DNA from: Leptospira johnsonii
Lineage (GTDB): Bacteria; Spirochaetota; Leptospiria; Leptospirales; Leptospiraceae
Reading direction: 5' to 3'
Assembly (NCBI RefSeq): GCF_003112675.1
Contig: NZ_BFAY01000011.1
Location: forward strand, 806,001-870,000
Length of the DNA stretch: 64,000 bases
Shown: piece after piece, positions 50,919 through 60,606 of the stretch
Position numbering within the stretch: the stretch's first letter is position 1
Layout of the letters: every line of letters starts with the position of its first letter
The notes under the pieces: generated by a model
What the model saw: only the letters and a program-made list of their open reading frames with translations
Databases searched by the model: none
Told to the model about the DNA's origin: nothing
Made by a program: the position numbers and the translations under genes

Positions 50919-53432
50919 ATGAAACGGAAGTTAGTAATTCTTGGAAATGGGATGGTGGGTCATAGATTCGCCGAAAAAATCGCAGAGTATGGTGGAGCAG
51001 AAAAATTTGAAGTAACTATTTTGGGAGAAGAACCCAGAAGAGCTTACGATCGTGTTCATCTTTCCGATTATTTTACGAATAGATCCGCAGATTCACTTTA
51101 TCTTTCTCCTTCCGATTGGTATAGAGCCAATGGGATCCGCTTATTACTCTCAGAACCTGCGATCTCTATCGACACAGTTTCCAGAAAAGTAATCACTTCT
51201 GCCGGAACTGAATTACCTTTCGACGAATTAGTTCTTGCTACCGGTTCTTCTGCATTTGTTCCGAATTTCGAAGGTGTTGATAAGCAAGGAGTCTTTGTCT
51301 ACCGCACGATTGAAGATCTAGAAAAGATCATGACCTATGCTAAGCAAGTTTCCAAGGTCGCAGTACTTGGTGGAGGTTTATTAGGTTTAGAAGCAGCTAA
51401 AGCGGTTTTAGACATGGGAAAAGAAAGCCATGTAGTGGAATTCGCTTCTCGTTTGATGCCTAGACAATTAGATGAGGCGGCTTCTTCCGTTTTAAAATCC
51501 AAGATAGAATCTTTAGGCGTTCGTATTCATTTAAACAAAGAAACCAAGCAAGCGTTAGGCGATTCTAGTTTCCAAGGACTGGAATTTGTAGACGGTTCCG
51601 TTTTAGAAGTAGAGATGTTGATTATCTCCGCAGGTATCCGGCCCAGAGATGAACTGGCAAAAAATTCCGGAATAGAAGTTGGACAAAGAGGCGGGGTCCT
51701 AGTAGACGATGAGTTAAGGACTAACGTTTACGGAGTATACGCAATAGGAGAAGTTGCGCTCCATAAAGGAATGATCTACGGACTTGTCGCTCCAGGTTAT
51801 GAAATGGCGGAAACGCTCGCTTATAATCTTTGTAGCCCCGGACAAAAAACGAAATCATACGCAGGTTCCGATCTTTCTACAAAACTAAAACTGATCGGAG
51901 TAGATGTTGCTTCTTTCGGAGACGCGTTGGGGCAAACGGAACATCTTCCCATCGCTTATACGAATCCTCGTACAGGGGTTTATAAGAAATTAGTAATTTC
52001 TCCTGATGGTAAAAAGTTAAAAGGAGGGATCCTGGTAGGAGATGCGGATGCATATTCTACTCTTCTTACCCTATACTTAAATAACGTGGAACTTCCCGCA
52101 GAGCCAGAATCCTTAATTGTAGGAACTCCTTCAAAAGAAGGTTCTGCATTCGGTTCACTTCCTGACGAAGCAAAGATCTGTTCTTGTAATAACGTTTCCA
52201 AAGGAGATCTTTTAGGCGCGATCCGTTCTGGCTCTTGTTCCGATCTGAAAGGTTTAAAAGAATGCACCAAGGCCGGAACTGGTTGCGGTGGTTGTATCCC
52301 TCAGATGAATTCCATCTTGAAGGAAGAGCTTCGTGCACAAGGTAAAGTGGTTACTGAACATGTATGCGAACATTTTAAATATTCCAGACAAGAATTATTC
52401 CAGATCGCAAAAGTAAAAGGGATACGAAGCTTCGAAGAGATGATCCGCACTCATGGAATGGGGAACGGTTGCGAAGTTTGTAAACCTGCTGTAGCTTCTA
52501 TCATCGCAAGTATTTACAACGAACCGATCCAAAAGCACAGAGAGATCCAAGATACCAACGATAAGTATCTGGCCAATATCCAAAGAGGCGGAACCTACTC
52601 GGTTATTCCTCGTATTCCAGGTGGAGAGATCACTCCTGATAAATTGATCGTGATCGGTCAGATCGCCAAGAAGTACGATCTCTATTGCAAGATCACTGGC
52701 GGCCAAAGGATAGATCTACTAGGTGCAAGAATGGAACAACTTCCTGATATCTGGAAAGATCTAGTTGAAGAAGGTTTCGAAAGCGGACATGCTTACGGAA
52801 AAGCTATGCGAACCGTAAAAAGTTGTGTAGGTTCTACTTGGTGTAGATACGGAGTGCAAGACAGTACTGCATTCGCGATCCGAATTGAAGAAAGATATAG
52901 AGGGATCAGAGCTCCTCATAAATTAAAATCCGCAGTCTCAGGTTGTATCAGAGAATGTGCGGAGGCTAGAGGCAAAGACTTCGGGATCATCGCCACTGAA
53001 AAAGGTTGGAACCTTTATGTAGGCGGGAACGGAGGAGTGAATCCTAAACATGCGATCCTTCTTGCAGCAGACTTGGACGAAGAGACCTGCGTTAAATACA
53101 TAGACAGATTCATGATGTTCTATATCAGAACCGCGGATAAACTTGTAAGAACTTCTGCTTGGTTGGAGCAATTAGAAGGCGGGATAGAGTATCTAAAAGA
53201 TGTAATCATCAACGATAGACTTGGCATCAACAAAGCCTTGGAAGAAGAGATGGACAATCTTGTTGGGACCTATATTTGCGAATGGAAGGACGTAGTGGAA
53301 GATCCTGAAAAACAAAAGAAATATAAACATTTCGTAAACAGCGAAGATCCCGATCCTACTGTTTGTTTCATAGAAGAAAGAGGGCAAAAACGTCCTGTAG
53401 ATTGGCCTAAAAAAGAATTGGTTTCGAACTAG
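50919..53432 (+). CDS. nirB: NAD(P)H nitrite reductase, large subunit
   Basis: An 837-aa protein. Residues about 1-400 are the FAD/NAD(P) oxidoreductase (LVILGNGMVGHRFAEKIAEY; VAVLGGGLLGLEAAKAVLDM). A first BFD-like [2Fe-2S] domain begins at about 418 (CSCNNVSKG; KAGTGCGGC), with a second cysteine set VCEHFKYS and CEVCKPAVA at about 500-525. The siroheme/[4Fe-4S] half starts near 560, with ligands in VKSCVGSTWCRYG (about 634) and VSGCIRECAEA (about 674). It reduces nitrite to ammonium with six electrons. AAAGGAGA precedes the ATG. It lies 9 bp before nirD. Confidence 0.97.
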   Translation: MKRKLVILGNGMVGHRFAEKIAEYGGAEKFEVTILGEEPRRAYDRVHLSDYFTNRSADSLYLSPSDWYRANGIRLLLSEPAISIDTVSRKVITSAGTELPFDELVLATGSSAFVPNFEGVDKQGVFVYRTIEDLEKIMTYAKQVSKVAVLGGGLLGLEAAKAVLDMGKESHVVEFASRLMPRQLDEAASSVLKSKIESLGVRIHLNKETKQALGDSSFQGLEFVDGSVLEVEMLIISAGIRPRDELAKNSGIEVGQRGGVLVDDELRTNVYGVYAIGEVALHKGMIYGLVAPGYEMAETLAYNLCSPGQKTKSYAGSDLSTKLKLIGVDVASFGDALGQTEHLPIAYTNPRTGVYKKLVISPDGKKLKGGILVGDADAYSTLLTLYLNNVELPAEPESLIVGTPSKEGSAFGSLPDEAKICSCNNVSKGDLLGAIRSGSCSDLKGLKECTKAGTGCGGCIPQMNSILKEELRAQGKVVTEHVCEHFKYSRQELFQIAKVKGIRSFEEMIRTHGMGNGCEVCKPAVASIIASIYNEPIQKHREIQDTNDKYLANIQRGGTYSVIPRIPGGEITPDKLIVIGQIAKKYDLYCKITGGQRIDLLGARMEQLPDIWKDLVEEGFESGHAYGKAMRTVKSCVGSTWCRYGVQDSTAFAIRIEERYRGIRAPHKLKSAVSGCIRECAEARGKDFGIIATEKGWNLYVGGNGGVNPKHAILLAADLDEETCVKYIDRFMMFYIRTADKLVRTSAWLEQLEGGIEYLKDVIINDRLGINKALEEEMDNLVGTYICEWKDVVEDPEKQKKYKHFVNSEDPDPTVCFIEERGQKRPVDWPKKELVSN

Positions 53433-53441
53433 GAGATAAAA

Positions 53442-53807
53442 ATGAACACAACCGCAAAAGAACCTGTTTGGATACCCGTCAGTGCAGTAAGTGAATTTCC
53501 AGAAGATGGAGGAGTCTGCGCCAAAGTTTATGGAGAACAGATCGCCATCTTTCATTTTAGTTCTCGCAACGAATGGTTTGCCTGCGAGAACAAATGCCCT
53601 CATACGGGAGATATGGTTTTAGCCAGAGGAATGATAGGCGATTCTCAAGGAGAACCTAAAGTTGCATGTCCTATGCACAAAAAATCTTTCTCTCTCAGAA
53701 CAGGAGCTTGTATCAGCGGAGAAGAATACTCCATAAAGACATACCCTGTTCATATCGAGGACGGAACCGTTTATATCGGGATCGAAAGCCCGGGAACTCA
53801 AGGTTAA
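53442..53807 (+). CDS. nirD: Nitrite reductase small subunit (Rieske-type)
   Basis: A 121-aa Rieske-fold protein. The cluster ligands are CPHTG and CPMHKKSF, so unlike some NirD proteins it keeps the full Cys-His/Cys-His set of a [2Fe-2S] Rieske centre. It complements NirB. The ATG follows GGAGATAAAA and lies 9 bp after the nirB stop; cobA starts 4 bp after its end. Confidence 0.95.
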   Translation: MNTTAKEPVWIPVSAVSEFPEDGGVCAKVYGEQIAIFHFSSRNEWFACENKCPHTGDMVLARGMIGDSQGEPKVACPMHKKSFSLRTGACISGEEYSIKTYPVHIEDGTVYIGIESPGTQG

Positions 53808-53811
53808 GACC

Positions 53812-54603
53812 ATGAATTCTTCCGCCGGAAAAGTATATCTGGTAGGTGCAGGTCCGGGAAATCCGGACCTTCTAACAGTTCGCGCCGTAAAACTGTTAAG
53901 AAAGGCAGATGTTATTCTATACGATGATCTAGTCTCTGCAGGAGTTTTGAAATACTGTAAAAAATCTGCGGTCTTGGAATACGTCGGCAAGAGGATCGGT
54001 CAACATAGTTGTCTCCAAACCGAGATCAATAGAAAATTAGGAGAATATGCTAAACAATATTCTAATATAGTTCGTTTGAAGGGAGGAGACCCTTCCATTT
54101 ACGGTAGAGCGGGAGAAGAAATTGAATATCTTGCTTCCTTAGGAATTGAATGTGAAATTTTAGCTGGAGTCACCACAGCTTCCGGAGCAGCTTCTAGTTT
54201 GGGAATTCCACTCACCCATAGAGAATATGCGAGAGAGATACTTTTCTTATCCGGCCATAAGAAAACCGGCAAAAATCCGGAAAGTTTCGAAAATTTGAAC
54301 TTAGACGGCAAAACAGTCTTGGTTTATATGGGGCTGAATAGTTTAGAAAGTATTCGGGAGAATTTGTTGGAGTCCGGAAACTCACGTTCGACTCCTATGG
54401 CATTTATAGAAAACGCTACTCTTCCTAACCAAAGGTTAGTTTTAGCAAATCTGGATACATGCTTGGAGAAAGCGGAAGAACTCCAGATCAAAACACCGGC
54501 ACTTTTGATCTTCGGTGAAATCGTGAGTTTTTATACTGAGTTGCAGAGGTTGAAAGAAGAAGGTAGGATCTCCTCAAACGTTTTTGCACCAAACCACAGG
54601 TAA
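53812..54603 (+). CDS. cobA: Uroporphyrinogen-III C-methyltransferase
   Basis: A 263-aa SAM-dependent methyltransferase. The signatures are VYLVGAGPGNPDLLTVRAVK (SAM-binding start), VRLKGGDPSIYGRAGEEIEY and PLTHREYAREILFLSGH. It makes precorrin-2, the first step to the siroheme required by NirB. No CysG-type dehydrogenase/ferrochelatase domain is fused, so the later siroheme steps must be encoded elsewhere. It is 4 bp from nirD and clearly in the same operon. Confidence 0.94.
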   Translation: MNSSAGKVYLVGAGPGNPDLLTVRAVKLLRKADVILYDDLVSAGVLKYCKKSAVLEYVGKRIGQHSCLQTEINRKLGEYAKQYSNIVRLKGGDPSIYGRAGEEIEYLASLGIECEILAGVTTASGAASSLGIPLTHREYAREILFLSGHKKTGKNPESFENLNLDGKTVLVYMGLNSLESIRENLLESGNSRSTPMAFIENATLPNQRLVLANLDTCLEKAEELQIKTPALLIFGEIVSFYTELQRLKEEGRISSNVFAPNHR

Positions 54604-54666
54604 ACTACTCGCAGTTTTCCTGAGCAGAATTATATTGATTCCTGCGGATTCCCGCTAAGAGGAAGC

Positions 54667-55581
54667 ATGAACGATATTACCGGAAAGAAAACAACGCTTA
54701 GAACTGCCCAAGCGGAAGGTTTTGTATTCTGCAAATCGGAAACAATAATTAGGATCAAAGAAAACACTCTTCCAAAAGGAGATCTTTTTGGAGTGGCAAA
54801 GGCAGCAGCACTTCTTGGCGCCAAAAAAACTTCAGAGCTGATCCCTCATTGCCACCCTGTCTCTATTGATTCTTTCCAAATAGAATTCGAAGTTCTTTCC
54901 GACAAAAATGCAGTCCGGATCTTGGCCACCGCCAAATCCATCGGAAAAACCGGCATAGAGATGGAGGCTTTAACAGGTGTAAGTGTCGCTTCATTAGTGA
55001 TTTATGATTTACTAAAACCGATAGATAAAGAGTTGGAAATTTCCTCTATTCGTCTTTTAGAGAAGAAGGGCGGAAAAACGGACTCTCAGATCACAAAATT
55101 TGCAGCAGGTTCCAAAGCCGGGATCTTAGTTTGTTCCGATTCCACTTTCCAAGGAAAAAGAGAAGATGGTTCCGGAAAGGCTATCTTAAATCTATTAAAA
55201 GAATATGATGTAGAAACTGTTAAATCAGAAATTCTTCCGGACGAACCAGAGCAGATCCGAAATACTATATTAGAATGGTCTAAACTAGGTTTGGACCTGA
55301 TCGTCACCACAGGCGGAACGGGACTCGGACCGCGAGACAATACTCCGGAAGCAGTCAAAGAGATCTTAGAGCAAGAAATTCCAGGTATTGCAGAAGCAAT
55401 GAGATCCTTCGGCCAAGACAGAACTCCACTTGCAATGTTATCCAGATCCATCGCAGGTAGGATAGGCAAAACCTTAGTGGTATCCGTTCCAGGAAGTACA
55501 AATGGCGCCACTGAAAGTTTACAAGCTATTCTTCCGGCAGTATTCCACGCGAAAAAAATGATGAGAGGAGAAGGACATTGA
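54667..55581 (+). CDS. moaCB: Bifunctional molybdopterin biosynthesis protein MoaC/MoaB
   Basis: A 304-aa fusion. Residues about 1-145 are MoaC, cyclic pyranopterin monophosphate synthase (PHCHPVSIDSFQIEFEV and GIEMEALTGVSVASLVIYD). Residues about 155-304 are MoaB/MogA, which adenylylates molybdopterin (GILVCSDSTFQGKREDGSGK; IVTTGGTGLGPRDNTPEAV; GRIGKTLVVSVPGSTNGA). The cofactor feeds the nitrate reductase. It follows cobA by 63 bp and overlaps moeA by 4 bp. Confidence 0.95.
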   Translation: MNDITGKKTTLRTAQAEGFVFCKSETIIRIKENTLPKGDLFGVAKAAALLGAKKTSELIPHCHPVSIDSFQIEFEVLSDKNAVRILATAKSIGKTGIEMEALTGVSVASLVIYDLLKPIDKELEISSIRLLEKKGGKTDSQITKFAAGSKAGILVCSDSTFQGKREDGSGKAILNLLKEYDVETVKSEILPDEPEQIRNTILEWSKLGLDLIVTTGGTGLGPRDNTPEAVKEILEQEIPGIAEAMRSFGQDRTPLAMLSRSIAGRIGKTLVVSVPGSTNGATESLQAILPAVFHAKKMMRGEGH

Positions 55582-56774
55582 TCTCCGTCCAAGAGGCGCT
55601 AACACTCATAGGATCTTCTGCGAGTATTTCTTCTTTCGAAAATACAAACTTGGAAAATTCTCTTGGTAGAGCACTGAGAGAAAAAATCTACGCAGATAGA
55701 GATTATCCGCCTTTTCATAGAGCGACTATGGATGGGTTTGCATTGAAGTCCGAAGGTTTTTCAGAAGATCGGATCTATTCTTATACAAGAGAATTGCATG
55801 CAGGAGAATCTTTCCAATTAGAAAGTGGAGAGGAAGCCATTCGCATCATGACTGGTGCCCCTGTCCCGGAAGGTTTCGATCTTGTTATCAAGATAGAAGA
55901 TTCCGAAGATTTAGGAATTTTTAATGGAAAGAAACAGGTTCGCTTTAAGACGGAAAAATTCGGCTCCTTCTCCAATATAGCAATCCAAGGAGAAGACCTG
56001 AAACAAGATCAGGAAATATTAAAAGAAGGAACTTTAATCAGCGCTTCCGTCCTTTCTCTACTATCTTCTTTGGGAAAATATTCCGTCCAGACTTCTAAAC
56101 TTCCTCGAATAAGAGTGATCTCCACTGGAAATGAGATCGTGGGTCCAGGTGATATCCCGAAACCTTGGCAGATCAGAGATTCTAATTCTTATTCTATCCG
56201 ATCTTTATTACAAAAATATGGTATAGTTCCTTTGTCCGTTACTAGAGCCGGAGACGATCCTATTCTTCTGGAAAAAGCAGTGCAGGAAGGTTTAGATTCG
56301 GATCTTCTCATTTTATCCGGCGGGGTTTCTATGGGAAACTTAGACTTGGTTCCTAGAATCCTGCAGTCCTCCGGAGTAGAAGAAGTATTTCATAAGGTAC
56401 GGATCAAACCTGGAAAACCTGTTTGGTTCGGTAAAAAGAAGGACCAGGCTGTCTTCGGTCTACCGGGGAATCCGTTCAGCGTTCAAGTTTGTTTTCGGAT
56501 CTTTGTGGAGACTTACTTGCGAAAGTTTTTAGGACTTTCTCCAGAGAAGCCGATCTACTTACCCTTTGCTGGAGAAAGAAAAAAGAAAAGCAAACTGACT
56601 GAGTATTTCCCAGTTTCTTATGAGACCGAAGGCCAAACCTTTTTAAGGGAAAAGAAGTTTAACGGAAGCGGAGATATTCGAGCCGGAATTTTTTCGGATG
56701 GACTCGGAGTTCAATTTTCTGAAACGGAAAATCTGAAAGAAGGAGATTTGTTGGAATTCCATCCCTGGACTTAA
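55578..56774 (+). CDS. moeA: Molybdopterin molybdenumtransferase
   Basis: A 398-aa MoeA. Typical blocks: YADRDYPPFHRATMDGFALK, IRIMTGAPVPEGFDLVIKIE, ISTGNEIVGPGDIPKPWQIR, LILSGGVSMGNLDLV and VFGLPGNPFSVQVCFRIFVE, ending in the MoeA C-terminal beta domain. It inserts molybdate into adenylylated molybdopterin. The TTG start (TTGA overlap with moaCB) has GGAGAAGG just before it. It is the last gene of the nitrate operon. Confidence 0.95.
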   Translation: MISVQEALTLIGSSASISSFENTNLENSLGRALREKIYADRDYPPFHRATMDGFALKSEGFSEDRIYSYTRELHAGESFQLESGEEAIRIMTGAPVPEGFDLVIKIEDSEDLGIFNGKKQVRFKTEKFGSFSNIAIQGEDLKQDQEILKEGTLISASVLSLLSSLGKYSVQTSKLPRIRVISTGNEIVGPGDIPKPWQIRDSNSYSIRSLLQKYGIVPLSVTRAGDDPILLEKAVQEGLDSDLLILSGGVSMGNLDLVPRILQSSGVEEVFHKVRIKPGKPVWFGKKKDQAVFGLPGNPFSVQVCFRIFVETYLRKFLGLSPEKPIYLPFAGERKKKSKLTEYFPVSYETEGQTFLREKKFNGSGDIRAGIFSDGLGVQFSETENLKEGDLLEFHPWT

Positions 56775-56831
56775 TCCAGATTGACCCATCCGCCTTGTCG
56801 ATTGAAATAAGACTAGAAACCGGAGGTCGGT

Positions 56832-58298
56832 ATGAGCTCGAAGAAAAAAATCGCTGTTGCTAAGGGAGATGGGATCGGTCCGGAAATCATGGACGCCACT
56901 CTTAGGATCTTAGAAGCGGCAGGTGCGAGCATTGAACCGGTCTTTATAGATATCGGAGAACAAGTTTATAAAAAAGGCCATAGTGCGGGAATAGAACCTG
57001 CGTCCTGGGACATTCTCCGCGATACAAAAGTATTTTTTAAAGCTCCGATCACAACTCCTCAAGGAGGCGGTTACAAAAGTTTGAATGTAACAGTTCGAAC
57101 TACTCTGGGGCTATTCGCCAACGTTAGACCTTGCATTTCTCTTTATCCTTACGTAGACACAAAACATCCTAAGTTAGATGTGGTTATCGTAAGAGAGAAT
57201 GAAGAGGATCTTTACACAGGAATAGAACACAAACAGACTTCGGACACTGTCCAATGTCTAAAATTAATTTCAAGACCAGGTTCCGAAAAGATCATCCGTT
57301 ATGCGTTCGAATACGCAAAAGCTTATGGTAGAAAGAAAGTAACCGCGATGGTAAAAGATAATATCATGAAACAATCGGACGGATTGTTTCATGAGGTATT
57401 CAAAGAAATTGCAAAAGAATATCCGGATCTAGAAGCTGTAAGCGAGATCATTGATATAGGTGCTGCTCACTTGGCGGAAAGACCTCAGGCCTACGATGTA
57501 GTAGTCACATTGAACTTATACGGAGATATTATTTCAGATATAGTGGCTCAGGTCGCAGGCTCGGTTGGTATGGCAGGATCGGCAAACATAGGAGAAGTTG
57601 TCTCTATGTTCGAAGCGATCCACGGTTCAGCTCCGGACATCGCAGGTAAAAATATAGCAAACCCAAGCGGACTCATCAACGCGGCAGTCATGATGCTTGT
57701 CCATTTAGGGCAACCTGATATCGCAGCCAAAATCCAAAACGCGTGGCTACTTACGATCGAAGAAGGTATTCACACCGGAGATATTTACAAGGCAGGCGTA
57801 AGTCGTATCAAAGTAGGAACAAAAGAATTCGGAGAGGCGGTGATCGGAAACCTAGGGCATCTTCCCGAAAAATTCAAACCTATCTCTTTCGGAAAAGCAA
57901 AAGCGATCCACATTCCTGAATACAAAAGAAAACCTCTGCAAAAAGAACTAGTCGGTGTGGATGTATTTTTAGACTGGATACCAGGAACTGCTGAAGAGCT
58001 GGCTAAAAAACTAAGTACAGTCTCCGGAGATCTGAAACTTAGAATGATCACGAATAGAGGAGTAAAAGTTTATCCGAACGGCGCTCCCGAAACTTTCTTA
58101 ACGGACCATTGGAGATGTAGATTCGTAAATCCTGAAACTCCGGATGCGGATTCAGGAGACGGTTTTATAAAGATCCAACCTGAACAAATCGCAAAACTAT
58201 TACTTAGAATTTCAGAAGCTGGATTAGATAGTATCCAAACGGATAACTTGTATAAGTTCGAAGGGAAAAGAGCATTCTCCTTAGGTGGCGGGGAATAA
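56832..58298 (+). CDS. icd: NADP-type isocitrate dehydrogenase with C-terminal extension
   Basis: A 488-aa protein, longer than E. coli Icd (416 aa). It has the beta-decarboxylating dehydrogenase pattern (KIAVAKGDGIGPEIMDATLR; NVRPCISLYPYVDTKH; VIVRENEEDLYTGIEH; NLYGDIISDIVAQVAGSVGM; FEAIHGSAPDIAGKNIANPS). A C-terminal about 140-residue extension (DVFLDWIPGTAEELAKKL; GAPETFLTDHWRCRFVNPET) matches the longer Thermus/Rickettsia-type enzymes. It makes 2-oxoglutarate, the acceptor of assimilated ammonium, which fits the neighbouring nitrogen genes. Its stop abuts the convergent receiver gene without spacer. Confidence 0.9.
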   Translation: MSSKKKIAVAKGDGIGPEIMDATLRILEAAGASIEPVFIDIGEQVYKKGHSAGIEPASWDILRDTKVFFKAPITTPQGGGYKSLNVTVRTTLGLFANVRPCISLYPYVDTKHPKLDVVIVRENEEDLYTGIEHKQTSDTVQCLKLISRPGSEKIIRYAFEYAKAYGRKKVTAMVKDNIMKQSDGLFHEVFKEIAKEYPDLEAVSEIIDIGAAHLAERPQAYDVVVTLNLYGDIISDIVAQVAGSVGMAGSANIGEVVSMFEAIHGSAPDIAGKNIANPSGLINAAVMMLVHLGQPDIAAKIQNAWLLTIEEGIHTGDIYKAGVSRIKVGTKEFGEAVIGNLGHLPEKFKPISFGKAKAIHIPEYKRKPLQKELVGVDVFLDWIPGTAEELAKKLSTVSGDLKLRMITNRGVKVYPNGAPETFLTDHWRCRFVNPETPDADSGDGFIKIQPEQIAKLLLRISEAGLDSIQTDNLYKFEGKRAFSLGGGE

Positions 58299-58709
58299 TT
58301 AAGGCTGGTTTGTTAGGATTTTTTTAAATGAATCCAAAGATACAGGCTTGATTATATAATCTTTTACTAATGGGATTTCTTTAGCTCTTTTGAGGTCTGA
58401 ATCGTCTACGGAGGAGCTAACCATATAGATTTCGGGTTTTTTGCTGAGAGAGTTCACGAAGTTTGCATATTCGTCCAAAAACTGCCAGCCGTCCATAAAA
58501 GGCATATTGATATCTAAAAAGATAAAATCTGGAATGATATCTGGCTCGCTTTGATGTTCTTTCAGAAAGCTGATCGCACCTTCTCCATCCTGAAAGACTT
58601 TTAAACTTTCGACTGCACCTGTTTTTTCAATGGTTCTTTTTGCGATTTCGACGAAGATCGCATCGTCATCTACGAGTAAAAGTTTCTGTTTTTTAAATAT
58701 TAAATTCAT
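58299..58709 (-). CDS. Stand-alone response regulator receiver
   Basis: A 136-aa CheY-like protein from the ATG at 58709; the longer frame is rejected because its extra part lies inside the kinase gene. Key residues are visible: DDD in LLLVDDDAIFVEIAK, the phospho-acceptor Asp in PDFIFLDINMPFMDGW, the Ser/Thr in YMVSSSVDD and Lys in VKDYIIKPVSL. There is no output domain. It overlaps the end of the kinase gene by 17 bp, so they form a two-gene operon and probably a phosphorelay. Confidence 0.92.
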   Translation of the reverse strand: MNLIFKKQKLLLVDDDAIFVEIAKRTIEKTGAVESLKVFQDGEGAISFLKEHQSEPDIIPDFIFLDINMPFMDGWQFLDEYANFVNSLSKKPEIYMVSSSVDDSDLKRAKEIPLVKDYIIKPVSLDSFKKILTNQP

Positions 58710-60606
58710 TTGCTTTAGAAAGATGAATTGTAAATTTCGTGCCCTGTCCGGGACTACTTTCCACATGGATCTCTCCACCCAAGGACTCAATCTGGTTTTT
58801 GGTCATAAACAGGCCTAAACCTCTTCCCTCGGTATTCCGGTGAAATCTTTTGTGTAATTTAAAAATCTGATCCCCATGTTTATTTAAGTCAATTCCTAAA
58901 CCGTTATCCTGCACTTCCAAAATATGATTTCCGTGAGACCAATATGTCTTAAATCGGATCACCGGATGAGGGGATTCACTTCTATATTTCAAAGAATTGG
59001 AAAGTAGATTTAAGAATATACTCTCCAAATAGACTTGAGGGTAAACAATAGAAGGAGATTTCGAAAAGTCCGCGATAATTTCAGCCTCATATTCCAATAT
59101 TTGACCTAAAAACATGGCTTTCACTCTTGAAAATATCGACTCGAACGAGATTTCTTCGGAGACAACCTTTGGACTTTGTCTTATTTTAATAACTTCTACA
59201 ATTTCGTTTAATGTAGTAAGTAATTGGTCAGAGGTCGTCTTGAGATAGTCCATGTATTCGAGCCTCTCTTCTTCCGTTTCCGCCTCTTCCAAGAACTTTA
59301 CGAGTGTGGAGATATTTCCGATCGGAGATCTCATATTATGCGAAACAATCTGGTTGAATTCCTCTAACTGGGAGATCCTTTCCTTTAAGTGATTTCCAAC
59401 AGATCTGAGTCTCGCGTTTTTTTCTCTTAGAATATTTTCTAAGATCCTTTTGCGGGAGATATCCTGGATCTGAGAAACGATGAACATCAGCTCGCCGGAA
59501 TCTTTTCTAACTGCAACCCCTGTGATAAATACCCAGACTATATGTCCTTTTTTGTGGATATATCTCTTTGCAAATTGAGCGCTATCCCTTTCCCCAACGA
59601 TTATTTTACGAAATGCTTCTGCACCAACGTTTAGATCTTCTGGATAAGTGACGTCTTGGAAAGATTTGAAAAGAAGTTCGTCAGGTTCATATCCTAACAT
59701 CTTAGCGAAGGACTGATTGAGTTCCAAAAAGAGTCCGTTCTTATCCAGCAGAATGATCCCGTTGCCGGAACTATGAAACGCTTCGGAGAATTTTTTCTCA
59801 CTTACTCGGATCTCTTCTTCCACCAATTTAGAAAGAGTGATATCCTGCATCGCACCGTATACTCCGACGATCCTTCCATCGGAATAGGCAGGTTTACCTT
59901 GGGTGCGAACCCAAATCACTCTTCCAGTTTCTGTGACCATTCTATGTTCCACAGAATACATTTCACCTTTTTGATAGACCCGTAAATTATTCTCTTTCAA
60001 TTTTTCCAGATCTTCCGGATAAGAATATTTTTGATAAACCGTATCCCTATCTATTCCGAGAGAAGGATCTCTTTCCAAGATCTTATAAATTTCAGAAGAC
60101 CAATACAAAGTCCCAGTTTCAAGATTGGATTCCCAAGCCCCCACCTTTGCTAGTTCAGCCATGATGGAAGAGAATTTTTTTTCCTGCTGTAAACTCTCCG
60201 TTAGTTGCACTTGATCGGTAACATCTCTGGAAGTTGTATTTAAGTGAGTAACCTTGCCTTCTTTATTACTAATCGGTTGGGTTAAGGTCTGGAACCAAAC
60301 ATAGTCCCCATTCTTCTTTAAAAAACGATATTGGGTGGCGACTGTAGGTCTTCCTTCTTTCGCAGGATTATGAGAATCTTTAAGAATACGTTCTCTGTCA
60401 TCGGGATGGATAAAATCATATGGATTACGACCTAATAATTCTTCCGGTTTAAAACCGGTAAGAGTTTCAATGATAGGATTTACGTAAAGATAGATCCCTT
60501 CCGGGTCGTGTAGGCAAATCAGTTCCCGACTGGTTTCGATTAAGATCCGGTATAAATCTTGGTTTTGATCCAATTCTATTTCTTCCTGCCCCGATCCTTC
60601 TTCCAT
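58693..60606 (-). CDS. PAS-domain sensor histidine kinase
   Basis: A 637-aa protein, without membrane helices. I use the ATG at 60606; a TTG three codons earlier is the alternative. Three PAS domains are seen at about 15-135 (YRILIETSRELICLHDPEGI), 150-260 (ELAKVGAWESNLETGTLYWS) and 275-395 (AFHSSGNGIILLDKNGLFLE). The dimerisation/phospho-acceptor helix has His about 420 in IVSHNMRSPIGNIS. The ATPase domain has LLSNSLKYRS (N box), QDNGLGIDL (G1) and GRGLGLFMTK (G2). It phosphorylates the adjacent receiver. The signal is unknown. Confidence 0.93.
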   Translation of the reverse strand: MEEGSGQEEIELDQNQDLYRILIETSRELICLHDPEGIYLYVNPIIETLTGFKPEELLGRNPYDFIHPDDRERILKDSHNPAKEGRPTVATQYRFLKKNGDYVWFQTLTQPISNKEGKVTHLNTTSRDVTDQVQLTESLQQEKKFSSIMAELAKVGAWESNLETGTLYWSSEIYKILERDPSLGIDRDTVYQKYSYPEDLEKLKENNLRVYQKGEMYSVEHRMVTETGRVIWVRTQGKPAYSDGRIVGVYGAMQDITLSKLVEEEIRVSEKKFSEAFHSSGNGIILLDKNGLFLELNQSFAKMLGYEPDELLFKSFQDVTYPEDLNVGAEAFRKIIVGERDSAQFAKRYIHKKGHIVWVFITGVAVRKDSGELMFIVSQIQDISRKRILENILREKNARLRSVGNHLKERISQLEEFNQIVSHNMRSPIGNISTLVKFLEEAETEEERLEYMDYLKTTSDQLLTTLNEIVEVIKIRQSPKVVSEEISFESIFSRVKAMFLGQILEYEAEIIADFSKSPSIVYPQVYLESIFLNLLSNSLKYRSESPHPVIRFKTYWSHGNHILEVQDNGLGIDLNKHGDQIFKLHKRFHRNTEGRGLGLFMTKNQIESLGGEIHVESSPGQGTKFTIHLSKANEFNI

